A stretch of DNA of 64,000 nucleotides from NCBI GenBank assembly GCA_017410585.1, contig JAFQQM010000023.1, positions 62,001 through 126,000 on the forward strand, read 5' to 3'. A model generated the notes under the pieces. The model was not told where the DNA came from, did not search any database, and was given only the letters and a program-made list of their open reading frames with translations. The stretch comes from Clostridia bacterium. Its GTDB lineage: Bacteria > Bacillota > Clostridia > Oscillospirales > Acutalibacteraceae. A program made the position numbers and the translations under genes. Below are positions 36,628 through 46,440 of the stretch, one piece after another; within the stretch, counting starts at the first letter, position 1; every line of letters starts with the position of its first letter.

Positions 36628-37701
36628 ATGAATTTTAACGTAGGCATTATCGGATGCACCGGTATGGTCGGTCAGCGTTTTGCAACGCTGTTGGAGAATC
36701 ATCCGTGGTTTACTGTAACAGCCATGGCCGCCAGCAGCAACTCGGCCGGCAAATCATACAAAGAGGCTGTCGGCGACCGCTGGGCTATGACGACGCCGAT
36801 GCCGAAAAAATACGAGGATATGCCCGTTTACGATGCAGAAAAGGACATCGATGAGATCGTTTCGAAGGTCGATTTTTGCTTCTGTGCGGTCAATATGCCG
36901 AAAGCGGAGATCCTTGCTCTCGAAGAAAAATATGCCAAAGCGGAGTGCCCCATCGTCTCCAACAATAGCGCCAACCGCTTCACCCCCGACGTGCCGATGG
37001 TCATTCCGGAGATCAATCCGGAGCATATCCATATCATCCCGTCGCAACGCAAACGCCTTGGCACCAAACGCGGCTTTATCGCCGTTAAATCCAACTGCTC
37101 GTTGCAGAGTTACGTTCCGGCGCTGTATCCGCTGTCGAAATACGGCATCAAGCGGGCACTCGTTTGCACCTATCAGGCGATCTCCGGTGCCGGCAAGACC
37201 TTTGAGCGTTGGCCGGAAATGGTGGATAACGTTATCCCCTATATCGGCGGCGAAGAAGAAAAGTCTGAGCGCGAGCCGCTGAAGATCTGGGGCAAGATCG
37301 AAGGCGACAAGATCGTTCTTGCCGAGACTCCTGCCTTTACGGCGCAGTGCCTGCGCGTGCCGGTGACCGACGGTCACTTTGCGGCTGTGTTCTGCGATTT
37401 CGAAAACAAACCGACCAAGGAACAGATCATTGAGGACTGGAACACCTTTGCCGGCCGTGCACAGGAATTGGAACTTCCCAGCGCTCCGAAGCAATTCTTG
37501 CACTATTTTACCGAAGACAATATGCCGCAGACCAAACTCCATCGCAATTTGGAAAACGGTATGGCGATCTCCATCGGTCGTTTGCGCGAAGACTCGCAGT
37601 ATGACTATAAGTTCGTCGGTCTCTCGCATAACACGCTGCGCGGTGCGGCCGGCGGCGCGGTGTTACTGGCCGAACTGCTTTGCGCGGAGCATTATATCTA
37701 A
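36628..37701 (+). CDS. asd: Aspartate-semialdehyde dehydrogenase, archaeal/fungal type
   Basis: A 357-residue NADP-dependent enzyme that reduces aspartyl phosphate to the semialdehyde for lysine, threonine and methionine. The NADP loop is GIIGCTGMVGQRF at 6-18, and the active-site Cys is in VKSNCSLQSYVPAL near 150. Blocks such as SNNSANRFTPDVPMVIPEIN belong to the archaeal/fungal branch, not the usual bacterial Asd. GAAAGGAAG precedes ATG 36628, and dapA follows after 24 bp. First gene of a diaminopimelate operon. Confidence 0.93.
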   Translation: MNFNVGIIGCTGMVGQRFATLLENHPWFTVTAMAASSNSAGKSYKEAVGDRWAMTTPMPKKYEDMPVYDAEKDIDEIVSKVDFCFCAVNMPKAEILALEEKYAKAECPIVSNNSANRFTPDVPMVIPEINPEHIHIIPSQRKRLGTKRGFIAVKSNCSLQSYVPALYPLSKYGIKRALVCTYQAISGAGKTFERWPEMVDNVIPYIGGEEEKSEREPLKIWGKIEGDKIVLAETPAFTAQCLRVPVTDGHFAAVFCDFENKPTKEQIIEDWNTFAGRAQELELPSAPKQFLHYFTEDNMPQTKLHRNLENGMAISIGRLREDSQYDYKFVGLSHNTLRGAAGGAVLLAELLCAEHYI

Positions 37702-37725
37702 AGCCGTTTGAACGGAGGTATTTTT

Positions 37726-38613
37726 ATGAGTAAGCAAACTGTGTTTACCGGTGCCGGTGTAGCGATCATCACCCCGATGTACGCAGACGGCACGGTCAAT
37801 TATGATGAATTCCGCCGTATTATCGACGATCAGATCACCCGCGGCAGCGATGCGATCATCGCCTGCGGCACCACCGGCGAGTCCCCCACACTTGATCACG
37901 AAGAGCACGTCGAAGTCATTCGCGTGGCAGTCGAGCAGACCGCCGGCCGTGTGCCGGTCATTGCCGGTACCGGCTCGAATGATACCGCCTACTGCATCCA
38001 ACTTTCCAAGGATGCAGAAGCGGTCGGTGCCGATGCCTTACTGTTGGTCACACCTTACTACAACAAGACCTCGCAACGCGGTCTGATCGCCCACTACAAG
38101 GCGGTCGCCGAGGCGGTCAACCTGCCGATCATCTTGTACAACGTCCCCTCCCGTTGCGGCGTCAACATTCAGCCGGATACGGTCGTAGCGCTTTCCAAGA
38201 TCCCGAATATTGTAGCGATCAAGCAGGCCAGCGGCGATTTTTCCGCGACCGCTCGTATCGCCGCGGAGTGCGATATCGATATCTATTCCGGCAACGATGA
38301 CCAGATCACCCCTATTCTTGCTTTAGGCGGCAAAGGCGTCATCTCGGTGCTTTCCAACGTTATCCCGACGGAAACTCACGAGATCTGCCAGAAATGGTTT
38401 GACGGTGACATCGCCGGCAGCATTGCGATGCAACTGGAATATCTGGAACTCGCCAACTCCCTCTTCTGTGACGTCAATCCCATTCCGGTAAAAGAAGCCA
38501 TGAATTTACTGGGCTGGAACGCCGGCCCGTGCCGTATGCCTCTCTATGAGATGGATGAAGCCGGAAAAGCCAAAGTGGCTAACGCACTGAAAAAGTACGG
38601 TCTCATTCAGTGA
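37726..38613 (+). CDS. dapA: 4-hydroxy-tetrahydrodipicolinate synthase
   Basis: A 295-residue (beta/alpha)8 aldolase that condenses pyruvate with aspartate semialdehyde. ACGTTGESPTL near 48 holds the active-site Thr pair, YNVPSRCGVNI contains the catalytic Tyr and Arg, and the Schiff-base Lys is in NIVAIKQASGD near 167. GAACGGAGG lies before ATG 37726. The product feeds lysine, cell-wall diaminopimelate and, in this spore former, dipicolinic acid. Confidence 0.97.
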   Translation: MSKQTVFTGAGVAIITPMYADGTVNYDEFRRIIDDQITRGSDAIIACGTTGESPTLDHEEHVEVIRVAVEQTAGRVPVIAGTGSNDTAYCIQLSKDAEAVGADALLLVTPYYNKTSQRGLIAHYKAVAEAVNLPIILYNVPSRCGVNIQPDTVVALSKIPNIVAIKQASGDFSATARIAAECDIDIYSGNDDQITPILALGGKGVISVLSNVIPTETHEICQKWFDGDIAGSIAMQLEYLELANSLFCDVNPIPVKEAMNLLGWNAGPCRMPLYEMDEAGKAKVANALKKYGLIQ

Positions 38614-38642
38614 GCAACTCCGTGAAAGGAAGTTACAAATCT

Positions 38643-39401
38643 ATGACGAGAATCATTCTGTGCGGTTGCAACGGAAAAATGGGACGTATGTTGACACAGT
38701 GCATTGCCACCCGCGATGATTGCGAAGTGGTTGCCGGTTTCGATATCAACACCGCCTCAACCGGCGGTTATCCGGTGTTTGCCTCCCCCGTTAACTGTTC
38801 GGTTCCCGCCGACGTGATCATTGATTTCTCCAGACCGGAGAGCCTTTCCGGCGTACTGCAGTACGCCGTTGAGAAACGCATTCCGGCCGTCATTTGCACG
38901 ACCGGACTTTCCGACGAGGACAAAGTTAAAATGGCGAAAGCCGCTGAAAGCGTACCGGTATTTTTCAGTGCGAATATGTCCATCGGCGTCAGCCTGTTAG
39001 CGGAATTGGCCCGTAAGGCCGCCGCCGTACTGGGCGATGATTTTGACGTGGAGATTCTCGAAAAACACCACAATCAGAAGGTGGATGCCCCCTCCGGTAC
39101 GGCTTTGATGCTGGCGGACGCCGTCAAAGAAGGACTTTCCTACGAGCCGACTTACGTATACGAGCGCCACTCCAAACGGGAGAAGCGCGACAAGCACGAG
39201 ATCGGTATCTCCGCCATCCGTGGCGGCACCATCGTCGGAGAACATGACGTGATGTTCTGCGGACGGGATGAGGTCATTACCCTCTCCCATCACGCCGCCT
39301 CCAAGGAATTGTTCGCGGTCGGTGCAATAAATGCCGCTTTATTCTTGATCGGCAAGCCCGCCGGTCTGTACAATATGCGCGATTTTGTCAGCGCTGTCTG
39401 A
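38643..39401 (+). CDS. dapB: 4-hydroxy-tetrahydrodipicolinate reductase
   Basis: A 252-residue enzyme that reduces the DapA product using NAD(P)H. The dinucleotide loop is LCGCNGKMGRML at 6-17. The catalytic His/Lys motif EKHHNQKVDAPSGTALML is near 145-162, and the substrate-binding GGTIVGEHDV block follows. AAAGGAAG is 10 nt before ATG 38643. Last gene of the operon, closed by a long perfect terminator. Confidence 0.97.
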   Translation: MTRIILCGCNGKMGRMLTQCIATRDDCEVVAGFDINTASTGGYPVFASPVNCSVPADVIIDFSRPESLSGVLQYAVEKRIPAVICTTGLSDEDKVKMAKAAESVPVFFSANMSIGVSLLAELARKAAAVLGDDFDVEILEKHHNQKVDAPSGTALMLADAVKEGLSYEPTYVYERHSKREKRDKHEIGISAIRGGTIVGEHDVMFCGRDEVITLSHHAASKELFAVGAINAALFLIGKPAGLYNMRDFVSAV

Positions 39402-39408
39402 TTCCTAA

Positions 39409-39452
39409 AAAATAAAAGTCTCGGAAGAATTCTTCCGAGACTTTTATTTTTG
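39409..39452. terminator. Bidirectional terminator between dapB and the small peptide gene
   Basis: A perfect 42-bp palindrome (21-bp arms, centred on GAATTC at 39427-39432) with A- and T-rich ends. It serves dapB on the plus strand and the converging 47-aa gene on the minus strand. Confidence 0.93.
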
Positions 39453-39457
39453 TTTAT

Positions 39458-39601
39458 TTAAGCGTCATCCGAGTCGGCATTGTAATCGTCCTCCGGCGTC
39501 ACAATATCCGTCTCCCATTCATCCGGATCGCCGCTTGCCGTGAAGATGCAGGCAGCAGTCAGACGAAGAAGCTCCAGCTCCGGTTTCATATACATTTTCA
39601 T
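39458..39601 (-). CDS. Small acidic peptide with KPELELLRL N-terminus (47 aa)
   Basis: A 47-codon gene 18 bp downstream of the large surface protein, with GGGAGGGA 7 nt before ATG 39601. The product has a short N-terminal block MKPELELLRLTAACIFTASG and then an acidic tail rich in Asp/Glu (DPDEWETDIVTPEDDYNADSDDA region). From memory, short Firmicute proteins of the form K-P-x-[IL]-E-x-x-x-[LF]...[DC]-[IV]-[IF]-x-[TA]-S-G are common in gut Clostridia, sometimes proposed as RiPP-like or secreted peptides; their function is not established. No modification enzyme gene is adjacent. Operon position suggests coexpression with the surface protein. Confidence 0.72.
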   Translation of the reverse strand: MKMYMKPELELLRLTAACIFTASGDPDEWETDIVTPEDDYNADSDDA

Positions 39602-39619
39602 TGACTGTTCCCTCCCATC

Positions 39620-42600
39620 TTACAGTTGATCCACTGCCTGTGCATACAGGATCAGTGCGATCATCATATTGCGGAAATTAACCGACTTAGTGTTGTCTTC
39701 AATAACCGTCTTCGCAACCGAACAGACACCGACGTTGCTGACCGTTAGCGTATTGCCGATCACCAGCGTATGGGTGGCATCGAGGTCAACCGCCTTGATG
39801 TTGGCGATCTCAGCGTAATAATAGCCGTTCTTGTGCGCCTTCAGGGTCTGCGCAACACCGTCGATCGTCACCTTCGTGTCAGCAGACTTGACGAAGAAAC
39901 GTACGCTGGTCGTATCCTTATGAATCAGCGTGTAACCGACAAAATCGCTATTCGATCCGCTGTAATTCGCAGCGAAGCCACTCAGATCACCGACAAGTGA
40001 CTGAAACGCCTCTGTCTCGCTCTTATCGAAACGATCCGCATCAACGAGCGAACTGTTAGCGAACAGCGGCGGGTTGGCAAAATCACCGCCGTCATCCGAC
40101 AGGAAGTAATACTGCGCCATCGTACCGTAGTTGAGCATCGCCTTAGCGGCAGCAGCCTCCGCCGCCGTTCCGCTGGCAATTACCTCATCGGCGTTCTGCT
40201 TGACCGAGAAGTTCGGGGCTGAATAAGTTGCCGCGCCGTCATACATTACCGTGCTACGGTCACCGCCATTCAATTCCAGCTCGGCGGTGATGTTCTCTGC
40301 CATCTGCGCCGCCGGAACAGTGACCGGCACATAGTAAGTATTGGTCGTATCGTCGCTGCTGACAGCCGTTGCCGAGGCAAACGAGACCGTCTGGGTTTTA
40401 CCGGCTACCGTCAAACGGATATTGGCATTTGCAAAATAGCCGCTTTCAACCAATGCTTTAGGCATCTGGAAATGATAGTTGAGATGGATCTGCTCACTCA
40501 GCGTTGCCTGCGTGCCGGTAAACTTTATCGAATTCAATTCACAGATCGCCACGTCATCAATATAGAAGGCGCCGGAGACCGCCGCACCAGTGCTGGTATC
40601 GCGGAAACCGATATATACCTTCTCATCCGCTTTCGCTTCAAAATAGCGGCATACACGCACCCATTTTCCGGTCTCGCAAGGAATCGTCTTCTGCTTCCAA
40701 CCGCCAGCACCACCGCCAGAAAGGAACAGATCGGCCTTCAAATTGCTGTCCGGAACGATATAGATCCAGAACGAAATCTGGTACCACTTACCGGCAGTCA
40801 GTGCCGAAGCCGTGTGATTGGACTGAAGGTAGTCGGGGTTGGCCACACCTTCTTTGTAACCGGGGCGAATGACCGCCACGCCGCTAACAACCTCATCAAC
40901 ACCGATACCGGAGTTGTTACCAATGTTCCAGTAGGTAATCGAATCAAACGATCCGGCAGCCAAGAGGTTGCTATCACTCAAAGAAGACGGCATCAAATAG
41001 TCGCCACCGTGGTTAGCCGGTACATGCGAACGAACCAAAGAGAAGTTATCGAGATAGATGGTGCCGGTCGTACCGGTCGTATCATAATTTCGATAACCGA
41101 TGGCAATCCATCCGGCTTTGCGGGTCGTAAACGAAATCGTTTTCTTTACCCAACCATCAGTATCCCCCGTAATCGTTTGATCCTGCCCCAGCGCATAGTC
41201 GATCCAACCGCGAAGAGTACCGCCGGAACCGGTCATATATACGTTGAAGCTTGCTTTATCGACATCGATGGCTTTCGCCCAAAAAGTCAGTGTATAAATA
41301 GCATCGCCCTCCACCGTGATCGACGGAGTCTGGATATAGGTTTTCACACCTTGCGTAACAGCCAACTGTGCCACACCGGCAGAAAGATACGCGTTACCAA
41401 TCATTGTGAAACTGGTAGACGTGCCGGCGTCGCTCGATGGGTTGTAGTGCAGGTTGCCCTCGACCGTTTCGTCTTCCATACTCATATTGCCGATATGGAC
41501 TAGCGACATATCGTCAATATAAGCCGCTACCTTTCCTGCAGCAGAAACGTTCACACTGAACTGAAAAATCGATACGTCTTCCTTGGCAAGAATATCAATC
41601 GAAACCAGTTTCCAATCGTTGCCGGTATTTCCTACCATATAAAGATCATACAAAGATCCTTTTGATACCCATGATCCCCCGGAAATGCTGAACTGCGTAT
41701 AGGAAAGGCGGACGTTGCCGACCGTGCCCGGATTATAAACCCAATAGGAAAGGCGGTAAGTCTCTCCGGCGACGATATTATACGCCGTATACGTAGCCAA
41801 TTGAGTGCTACCGTCAACCGGTGCCGGCAACAGCAACGACTGGTTGCCGGTGCGGGCATAACTTGCGGTAACTGAGCCTTTGCCGCCCCAGTTACCAATA
41901 AGGGAAGCATTTTCAAACGACGGGTCACCAATCAGTTCCTGATTAAATTTTTCCGGGCAGGACTCCACGGTCTTTCCGGCAATGCAATGGATTTCGGTCG
42001 CATCGCAGAAACCGTTGCCGTTTTCGTCGTTATGAGTATGCTTGGAGATTGTCACCTGATCGACATAGGCCGTTTCGCCGTCCGTCTGATTGATGAACTG
42101 GAACTGCACGTTGGTCATCGCGTCGCTGTCCGTTTTGAAAACGACAGAGGTCTGCGTCCATATGCCCCAAGTATTATTATACGTCACCTTCAGCGATTTT
42201 CCGCCCAAATTGGTAGTGCAAGCCGAATCATAGCCATATGCATACGCCTGCAGCGTCGTGTCTGCGGTCGTATTATACCAATAAGAAAGTACATACACCG
42301 TGTTGGGTTCTAAGGAAACCAGCTTTCGTGCATAGCAGGCTCCGGACGAACGGGCTAATTCCAAAGCGCCGGTACCACGCATCGTGTTATTAGACGAGAC
42401 GCTGCTTCCGGTTCCCTCTGCGATCCAACCGTGCGTTCCCTCAAAATCGCCAATAACGATCTCGTGCGATACAACGGAAGAATCAATAACAGCTCCACAA
42501 GTCGTGTTGCGGTCACCGCCGAAAATTGCCATTGTCATATCGCAATAGTTATCGCTATTGCTATCGGTGTGCTGATGTTCACTCATTGTAACATCATCCA

Positions 42601-43177
42601 CCCACGCAATGCCGGAGTAGCCGTTGTTGGCAACCGAAATCTTCAGTAAGTTCACGTTCTCGCTCGTCAGGAAAGAGAACGTCAGTTGCGTCCAATCACG
42701 ATCACCGTCCACGTTTTGAGCCGCAACACCATAAACGCACCCGCTGCGCTCGTCAGCCATCGCGGCAGCCGCATCTGCATAGCCATCGAAATCGAAATAC
42801 AACTGCGCGCCCACATTGACCTTATACCATAAACTGACGGTATACTGCGTATTCGGCATAACCGGCAAATAATAGGCACAATCATTTTCCTTGGATTGCG
42901 TAATATGTACCGAGGTCGTGTCATCCGTCGCCATTGCGGTTCGGTCCAGCTTCAGCGAAGCCGTGCCGCTATGATATACCGCATGATCAACGCTAACCTC
43001 ACCGGCTGTGCCAACCTGCCATCCGGTCATGGTTTCGTCCTCAAACGAACCGATGCCCAGCAGCAGATCCTCCGTGCCAGCCACGACAGGCACAGCAATC
43101 ATCGGCACGGCAACAAACAACATGGCAATCACAGAGAATAGCGCCATAACCACTTTCGAATGCTTCTTCATTTGCAT
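39620..43177 (-). CDS. Large secreted multi-module surface protein with CBM-like repeats
   Basis: About 1185 residues. A signal peptide (KKHSKVVMALFSVIAMLFVAVPMIAVPVVA) is followed by five beta-sandwich modules of about 150-190 residues resembling CBM4/9-type carbohydrate-binding folds. Each starts with a G-[SD]-F-[ED] pattern, has a central SYWY/SFWI strand, and ends in a [WY]-[VIL]-D-[DQN]-[VMF] strand. Two linkers read HQHTDSNSDNYCD and HTHNDENGNGFCD, calcium-loop-like. The last ~270 residues are a different C-terminal region (LNYGTMAQYYFL, then NPPLFANSS). No LPxTG, S-layer repeat or dockerin is visible, so cell attachment is unclear. Start: GGGAG is 8 nt before ATG 43177; ATG 43183 is an alternative. 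No catalytic domain was recognised. Confidence 0.85.
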   Translation of the reverse strand: MQMKKHSKVVMALFSVIAMLFVAVPMIAVPVVAGTEDLLLGIGSFEDETMTGWQVGTAGEVSVDHAVYHSGTASLKLDRTAMATDDTTSVHITQSKENDCAYYLPVMPNTQYTVSLWYKVNVGAQLYFDFDGYADAAAAMADERSGCVYGVAAQNVDGDRDWTQLTFSFLTSENVNLLKISVANNGYSGIAWVDDVTMSEHQHTDSNSDNYCDMTMAIFGGDRNTTCGAVIDSSVVSHEIVIGDFEGTHGWIAEGTGSSVSSNNTMRGTGALELARSSGACYARKLVSLEPNTVYVLSYWYNTTADTTLQAYAYGYDSACTTNLGGKSLKVTYNNTWGIWTQTSVVFKTDSDAMTNVQFQFINQTDGETAYVDQVTISKHTHNDENGNGFCDATEIHCIAGKTVESCPEKFNQELIGDPSFENASLIGNWGGKGSVTASYARTGNQSLLLPAPVDGSTQLATYTAYNIVAGETYRLSYWVYNPGTVGNVRLSYTQFSISGGSWVSKGSLYDLYMVGNTGNDWKLVSIDILAKEDVSIFQFSVNVSAAGKVAAYIDDMSLVHIGNMSMEDETVEGNLHYNPSSDAGTSTSFTMIGNAYLSAGVAQLAVTQGVKTYIQTPSITVEGDAIYTLTFWAKAIDVDKASFNVYMTGSGGTLRGWIDYALGQDQTITGDTDGWVKKTISFTTRKAGWIAIGYRNYDTTGTTGTIYLDNFSLVRSHVPANHGGDYLMPSSLSDSNLLAAGSFDSITYWNIGNNSGIGVDEVVSGVAVIRPGYKEGVANPDYLQSNHTASALTAGKWYQISFWIYIVPDSNLKADLFLSGGGAGGWKQKTIPCETGKWVRVCRYFEAKADEKVYIGFRDTSTGAAVSGAFYIDDVAICELNSIKFTGTQATLSEQIHLNYHFQMPKALVESGYFANANIRLTVAGKTQTVSFASATAVSSDDTTNTYYVPVTVPAAQMAENITAELELNGGDRSTVMYDGAATYSAPNFSVKQNADEVIASGTAAEAAAAKAMLNYGTMAQYYFLSDDGGDFANPPLFANSSLVDADRFDKSETEAFQSLVGDLSGFAANYSGSNSDFVGYTLIHKDTTSVRFFVKSADTKVTIDGVAQTLKAHKNGYYYAEIANIKAVDLDATHTLVIGNTLTVSNVGVCSVAKTVIEDNTKSVNFRNMMIALILYAQAVDQL

Positions 43178-43248
43178 TTCCATCACTCCCGATTCACGTG
43201 AAATAATGTATAGATATATAATATATCCTATATAAATCAACAGAATAA

Positions 43249-43277
43249 ATTATAGTCTTGTGTGTGGTGATTTTCAA
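43249..43277 (-). promoter_or_regulatory. Sigma-A promoter of the surface protein gene
   Basis: On the minus strand TTGAAA, a 17-bp spacer and TATAAT. It leaves a ~65-nt AT-rich leader before the start codon. Confidence 0.75.
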
Positions 43278-43351
43278 GTATAAAAGCACAAGAAACAACA
43301 AATTGTAATCACTTTCTTTTTGTGCAATAATAACAAAGAAAATGGTCAGAA

Positions 43352-43387
43352 ATGTAAAAGTACCTGCCGTAAACGGCGGTACTTTTT
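43352..43387 (-). terminator. Intrinsic terminator after engB
   Basis: AAAAGTACC pairs with GGTACTTTT with an inner CCG/CGG pair and a TAAA loop. On the minus strand a T-rich run follows. It ends the tig-clpP-clpX-lon-engB series. Confidence 0.85.
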
Positions 43388-43393
43388 ATGGGA

Positions 43394-43981
43394 TTATTCG
43401 TCTTGTAAAGCCAGCGAGAGCAGTTCGAGAAGTTCCTCTTTCCCCTCTCCTTTTTCCGAAGAAAACGGAATGATGGAGAGACCTTCCAAATCAGCAAACA
43501 CGTCACGGAAAAACGCCAGTTGCTTTTCTCGTTCGGTCTTATTGAGTTTATCAAACTTGGTTAACACCACGACGAACGGAAAACCGCCTTCGACCAGAAA
43601 ATCGATCATTTGCTCGTCTTCCTTAGTCATCTTGTGGCGGCAATCAATCAACTGCACGACCAAGCGAAGGTCACGGTCATCCGCAAAATAGCCGCTGATC
43701 AGCGATGCCCAGCGTTTCTTTTCAGCATTGGAAACTTTGGCGTAGCCATAGCCGGGAAGATCGACAAAGCGGCAATCGTCTACACGATAGAAGTTGATAG
43801 TAGCGGTCTTTCCGGGAGTAGCCGAAGTACGGGCCAATCCGCGCCGTCCTAACAAACAGTTAATCAGCGAGGACTTGCCGACATTAGAGTGGCCGGAGAA
43901 GGCAATTTCCGGCACGGTTGACTCCTTCAATTGCTCCGGCAAAGCGGCCGCCGTCTCAAAAAACGCTTTATCACCTCTCAT
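43394..43981 (-). CDS. engB: Ribosome biogenesis GTPase EngB (YsxC/YihA)
   Basis: A 195-residue GTPase needed for 50S assembly. G1 is GHSNVGKSSLIN near 29, G3 is DLPGYGYAKV near 75, G4 is LTKFDKL near 138, and G5 is IPFSSEKGEG near 170. Typical length. It lies 11 bp after lon, which matches the Bacillus clpX-lon-ysxC order. Confidence 0.97.
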   Translation of the reverse strand: MRGDKAFFETAAALPEQLKESTVPEIAFSGHSNVGKSSLINCLLGRRGLARTSATPGKTATINFYRVDDCRFVDLPGYGYAKVSNAEKKRWASLISGYFADDRDLRLVVQLIDCRHKMTKEDEQMIDFLVEGGFPFVVVLTKFDKLNKTEREKQLAFFRDVFADLEGLSIIPFSSEKGEGKEELLELLSLALQDE

Positions 43982-43992
43982 ACGTTTCTCCT

Positions 43993-46413
43993 TTACGTTC
44001 GATGGGTGTAGGGTTTGCGGTTTTCTTTCGGAAGAGGCATCAACGGTGTTTCGGCTTTCTCGTGGGCGGTTACCGCTTTATTCGGCAGATCCGTAAGCGC
44101 CAGCGCCATCACTTCTTCGTAATACTTAACAGGAACAAACTGCAATCCCTTCTTAACAGCCTCATCCACCTCTGCCAGATCCGGTGTGTTTTCCTCCGGA
44201 ATGATCACGCGAGTCATACCGTGCGTATACGCCGCCATCGATTTCTCGCGCAGACCGCCGATCGGCAGTACATGACCGCGAAGGGAGATCTCACCGGTCA
44301 TCGCCACATCATGGCGTACCGGAATACCGGTCAGTGCGGAGATGAGCGCGGTGGTCATGGCAATGCCGGCCGAGGGTCCATCCTTCGGCACCGCCCCTTC
44401 GGGAGCATGGATATGTATATCCTTGTTCTTGTAGAAGTCGGAATCGATGTTCCATTCTTTGGCATGGGCACGCGCATAACTGATGGCAATACGTGCCGAT
44501 TCCTTCATCACGTCACCAAGCGAGCCGGTCAGTTCGATCTTGCCGGTGCCGTCCAGAATAGCCACTTCGATCGGCAATAACTCACCGCCGACGCTGGTCC
44601 ACGCCAAACCGTTCACGACACCGATCTCATCCTTTTTATTTAGGACGTCCGGTTTGAACTTACGAGGGCCAAGCAAGGTCTCTACCGCATTGACCGTTAC
44701 GCGCTTGGCAGAACCATCCACAATGCGGCAAGCCGCCTTGCGGCACAGTTTACCGATCTCACGTTCCAATTGGCGAACGCCGGCCTCACGGGTGTAACCG
44801 TCAATGATCTCGCGAAGCACGTCATCCGAAACGCGCAGTTGCGAGGGTTTGAGCCCGTTGGCCTTGATCTGCTTCGGAAGCAGGTGTTGCTTGGCAATAT
44901 GCCATTTTTCCTCTGCCGTATAACTGCCGAGTTGGATGACGTCCATTCGGTCATACAGCGGACTGGGAATGTTGCCGGCATCGTTCGCCGTGGTCATAAA
45001 CAGAACATCCGACAGATCAAACGGCATATCCACATAACGATCGGTGAATGCAAAATTCTGTTCCGCATCCAACACTTCCAACAACGCCGAGGCGGGATCG
45101 CCATTAAAATCGTGGGACAGTTTATCGATCTCATCGAGCAGAATGAGCGGGTTTTTCACCTTGGCGCGTTTCATCGCATTCATAATGCGCCCCATCATCG
45201 CGCCAATGTAGGTGCGGCGATGACCGCGAATCTCCGATTCATCCCGTACACCGCCAAGCGACACACGGACGTACGGCCGACCGGTCGTTTCCGCAACCGA
45301 GCGGGCGATCGAAGTCTTACCGACGCCGGGAGGGCCGACCAAGCAAACGATCTGTCCTTTGAGTTTCGGTTGCAGGTGACGCACCGCCAACATCTCGATG
45401 ACTCGTTCTTTCACCTTCTGCATACCGTAGTGATCGCGGTCAAGGACTTCGCGTGCTTTTTTCAGATCCAGATTCTCTTCGCAGTAAGTATTCCAAGGGA
45501 GTTCCAAACAGGTATCCAAATACAGGCGAACGACCGTCGCCTCATGCGAACCATCCGGCATTTTTTCCAACTTGCGGCATTCCTTAAGCAGAACGTTCTT
45601 GACTTCATCCGAGGCATCCAGTTTTTCGATCTTGGCGCGGTATTCTGCCGCCTCCTGCGTGGGATCTTCACCGTTACCGAGTTCCTCGTTGATTGCTTTG
45701 ATCTGCTCACGGAGATAATAATCCCGTTGATTATCGTCCACCTGATCCTGTACACGCTGGTTGATCCGGTTTTCCAGTTCCATCACACGGTATTCCCGCT
45801 CAAGCAGATTTAACAAAAATTCCGCACGTACCGAGACGGTTGCCAGCGACAGAATACGTTCCTTCTCTTCCGTTTTCAGCGGCAAAGCCGAAGCAATACG
45901 GTCGATTACCTCCGCACAGGTCAGATCATCGGTCAAGCGAATATCCGATTCTGCGTTGTGCTCTACCAATAGTTTGTCGTATTCGTAGTAACGGCTCACC
46001 AAGCGGCGGATATACGCCTCCTCGCGAAGCGGGTCAGCAACCGAGCGTTCTCTGCATTCCGTCACTTCGACGTGATAAAACGGCTCTGCCTGATTGACGT
46101 CGACCACCTTCGCGCGATAGAGACCTTCTACCAACACGCGCAAGCCGTCCCCCGGCAGTTTCAAGATCTGCCGAACAGCCGCCACCACACCAACCGGATA
46201 CAACTCATCCAAGGTCGGCGCTTCGGTTTCTTCGCTTTGTTGGGTGACCAAAAACAGCATTTGATCACGGGACATCGCCGTGCGAAGCGCTTCCAGCGAC
46301 TTCTTGCGGCCGACATCCAAATGGTATACTACGCCCGGAAAAACCACAAGCCCCCGCAAAGCAAGCAGGGGCAGGGCTTTATGGCGTAGAACTTTTGCAT
46401 TAGCCATACTCAT
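43993..46413 (-). CDS. lon: ATP-dependent protease Lon
   Basis: An 806-residue Lon protease. The N-terminal substrate domain begins [17 protein letters not shown] helical region precedes AAA+ Walker [10 protein letters not shown], with ILLDEIDKL as Walker B. The C-terminal Ser-Lys protease domain has the catalytic Ser in [11 protein letters not shown] and Lys in GLREKSMAA. It degrades damaged and regulatory proteins. The start has AGGAAAG 10 nt before ATG 46413. A 27-bp gap to clpX suggests cotranscription. Confidence 0.98.
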   Translation of the reverse strand: MSMANAKVLRHKALPLLALRGLVVFPGVVYHLDVGRKKSLEALRTAMSRDQMLFLVTQQSEETEAPTLDELYPVGVVAAVRQILKLPGDGLRVLVEGLYRAKVVDVNQAEPFYHVEVTECRERSVADPLREEAYIRRLVSRYYEYDKLLVEHNAESDIRLTDDLTCAEVIDRIASALPLKTEEKERILSLATVSVRAEFLLNLLEREYRVMELENRINQRVQDQVDDNQRDYYLREQIKAINEELGNGEDPTQEAAEYRAKIEKLDASDEVKNVLLKECRKLEKMPDGSHEATVVRLYLDTCLELPWNTYCEENLDLKKAREVLDRDHYGMQKVKERVIEMLAVRHLQPKLKGQIVCLVGPPGVGKTSIARSVAETTGRPYVRVSLGGVRDESEIRGHRRTYIGAMMGRIMNAMKRAKVKNPLILLDEIDKLSHDFNGDPASALLEVLDAEQNFAFTDRYVDMPFDLSDVLFMTTANDAGNIPSPLYDRMDVIQLGSYTAEEKWHIAKQHLLPKQIKANGLKPSQLRVSDDVLREIIDGYTREAGVRQLEREIGKLCRKAACRIVDGSAKRVTVNAVETLLGPRKFKPDVLNKKDEIGVVNGLAWTSVGGELLPIEVAILDGTGKIELTGSLGDVMKESARIAISYARAHAKEWNIDSDFYKNKDIHIHAPEGAVPKDGPSAGIAMTTALISALTGIPVRHDVAMTGEISLRGHVLPIGGLREKSMAAYTHGMTRVIIPEENTPDLAEVDEAVKKGLQFVPVKYYEEVMALALTDLPNKAVTAHEKAETPLMPLPKENRKPYTHRT

Positions 46414-46440
46414 AATAATTACGCTTTCCTAAACTGTGGG

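Noticed and set aside
39620..43177. Cell-wall sorting signal or dockerin in the large surface protein
   Set aside because: No LPxTG-hydrophobic-basic tail and no paired dockerin repeats; the HxHxDxN loops occur singly between modules.
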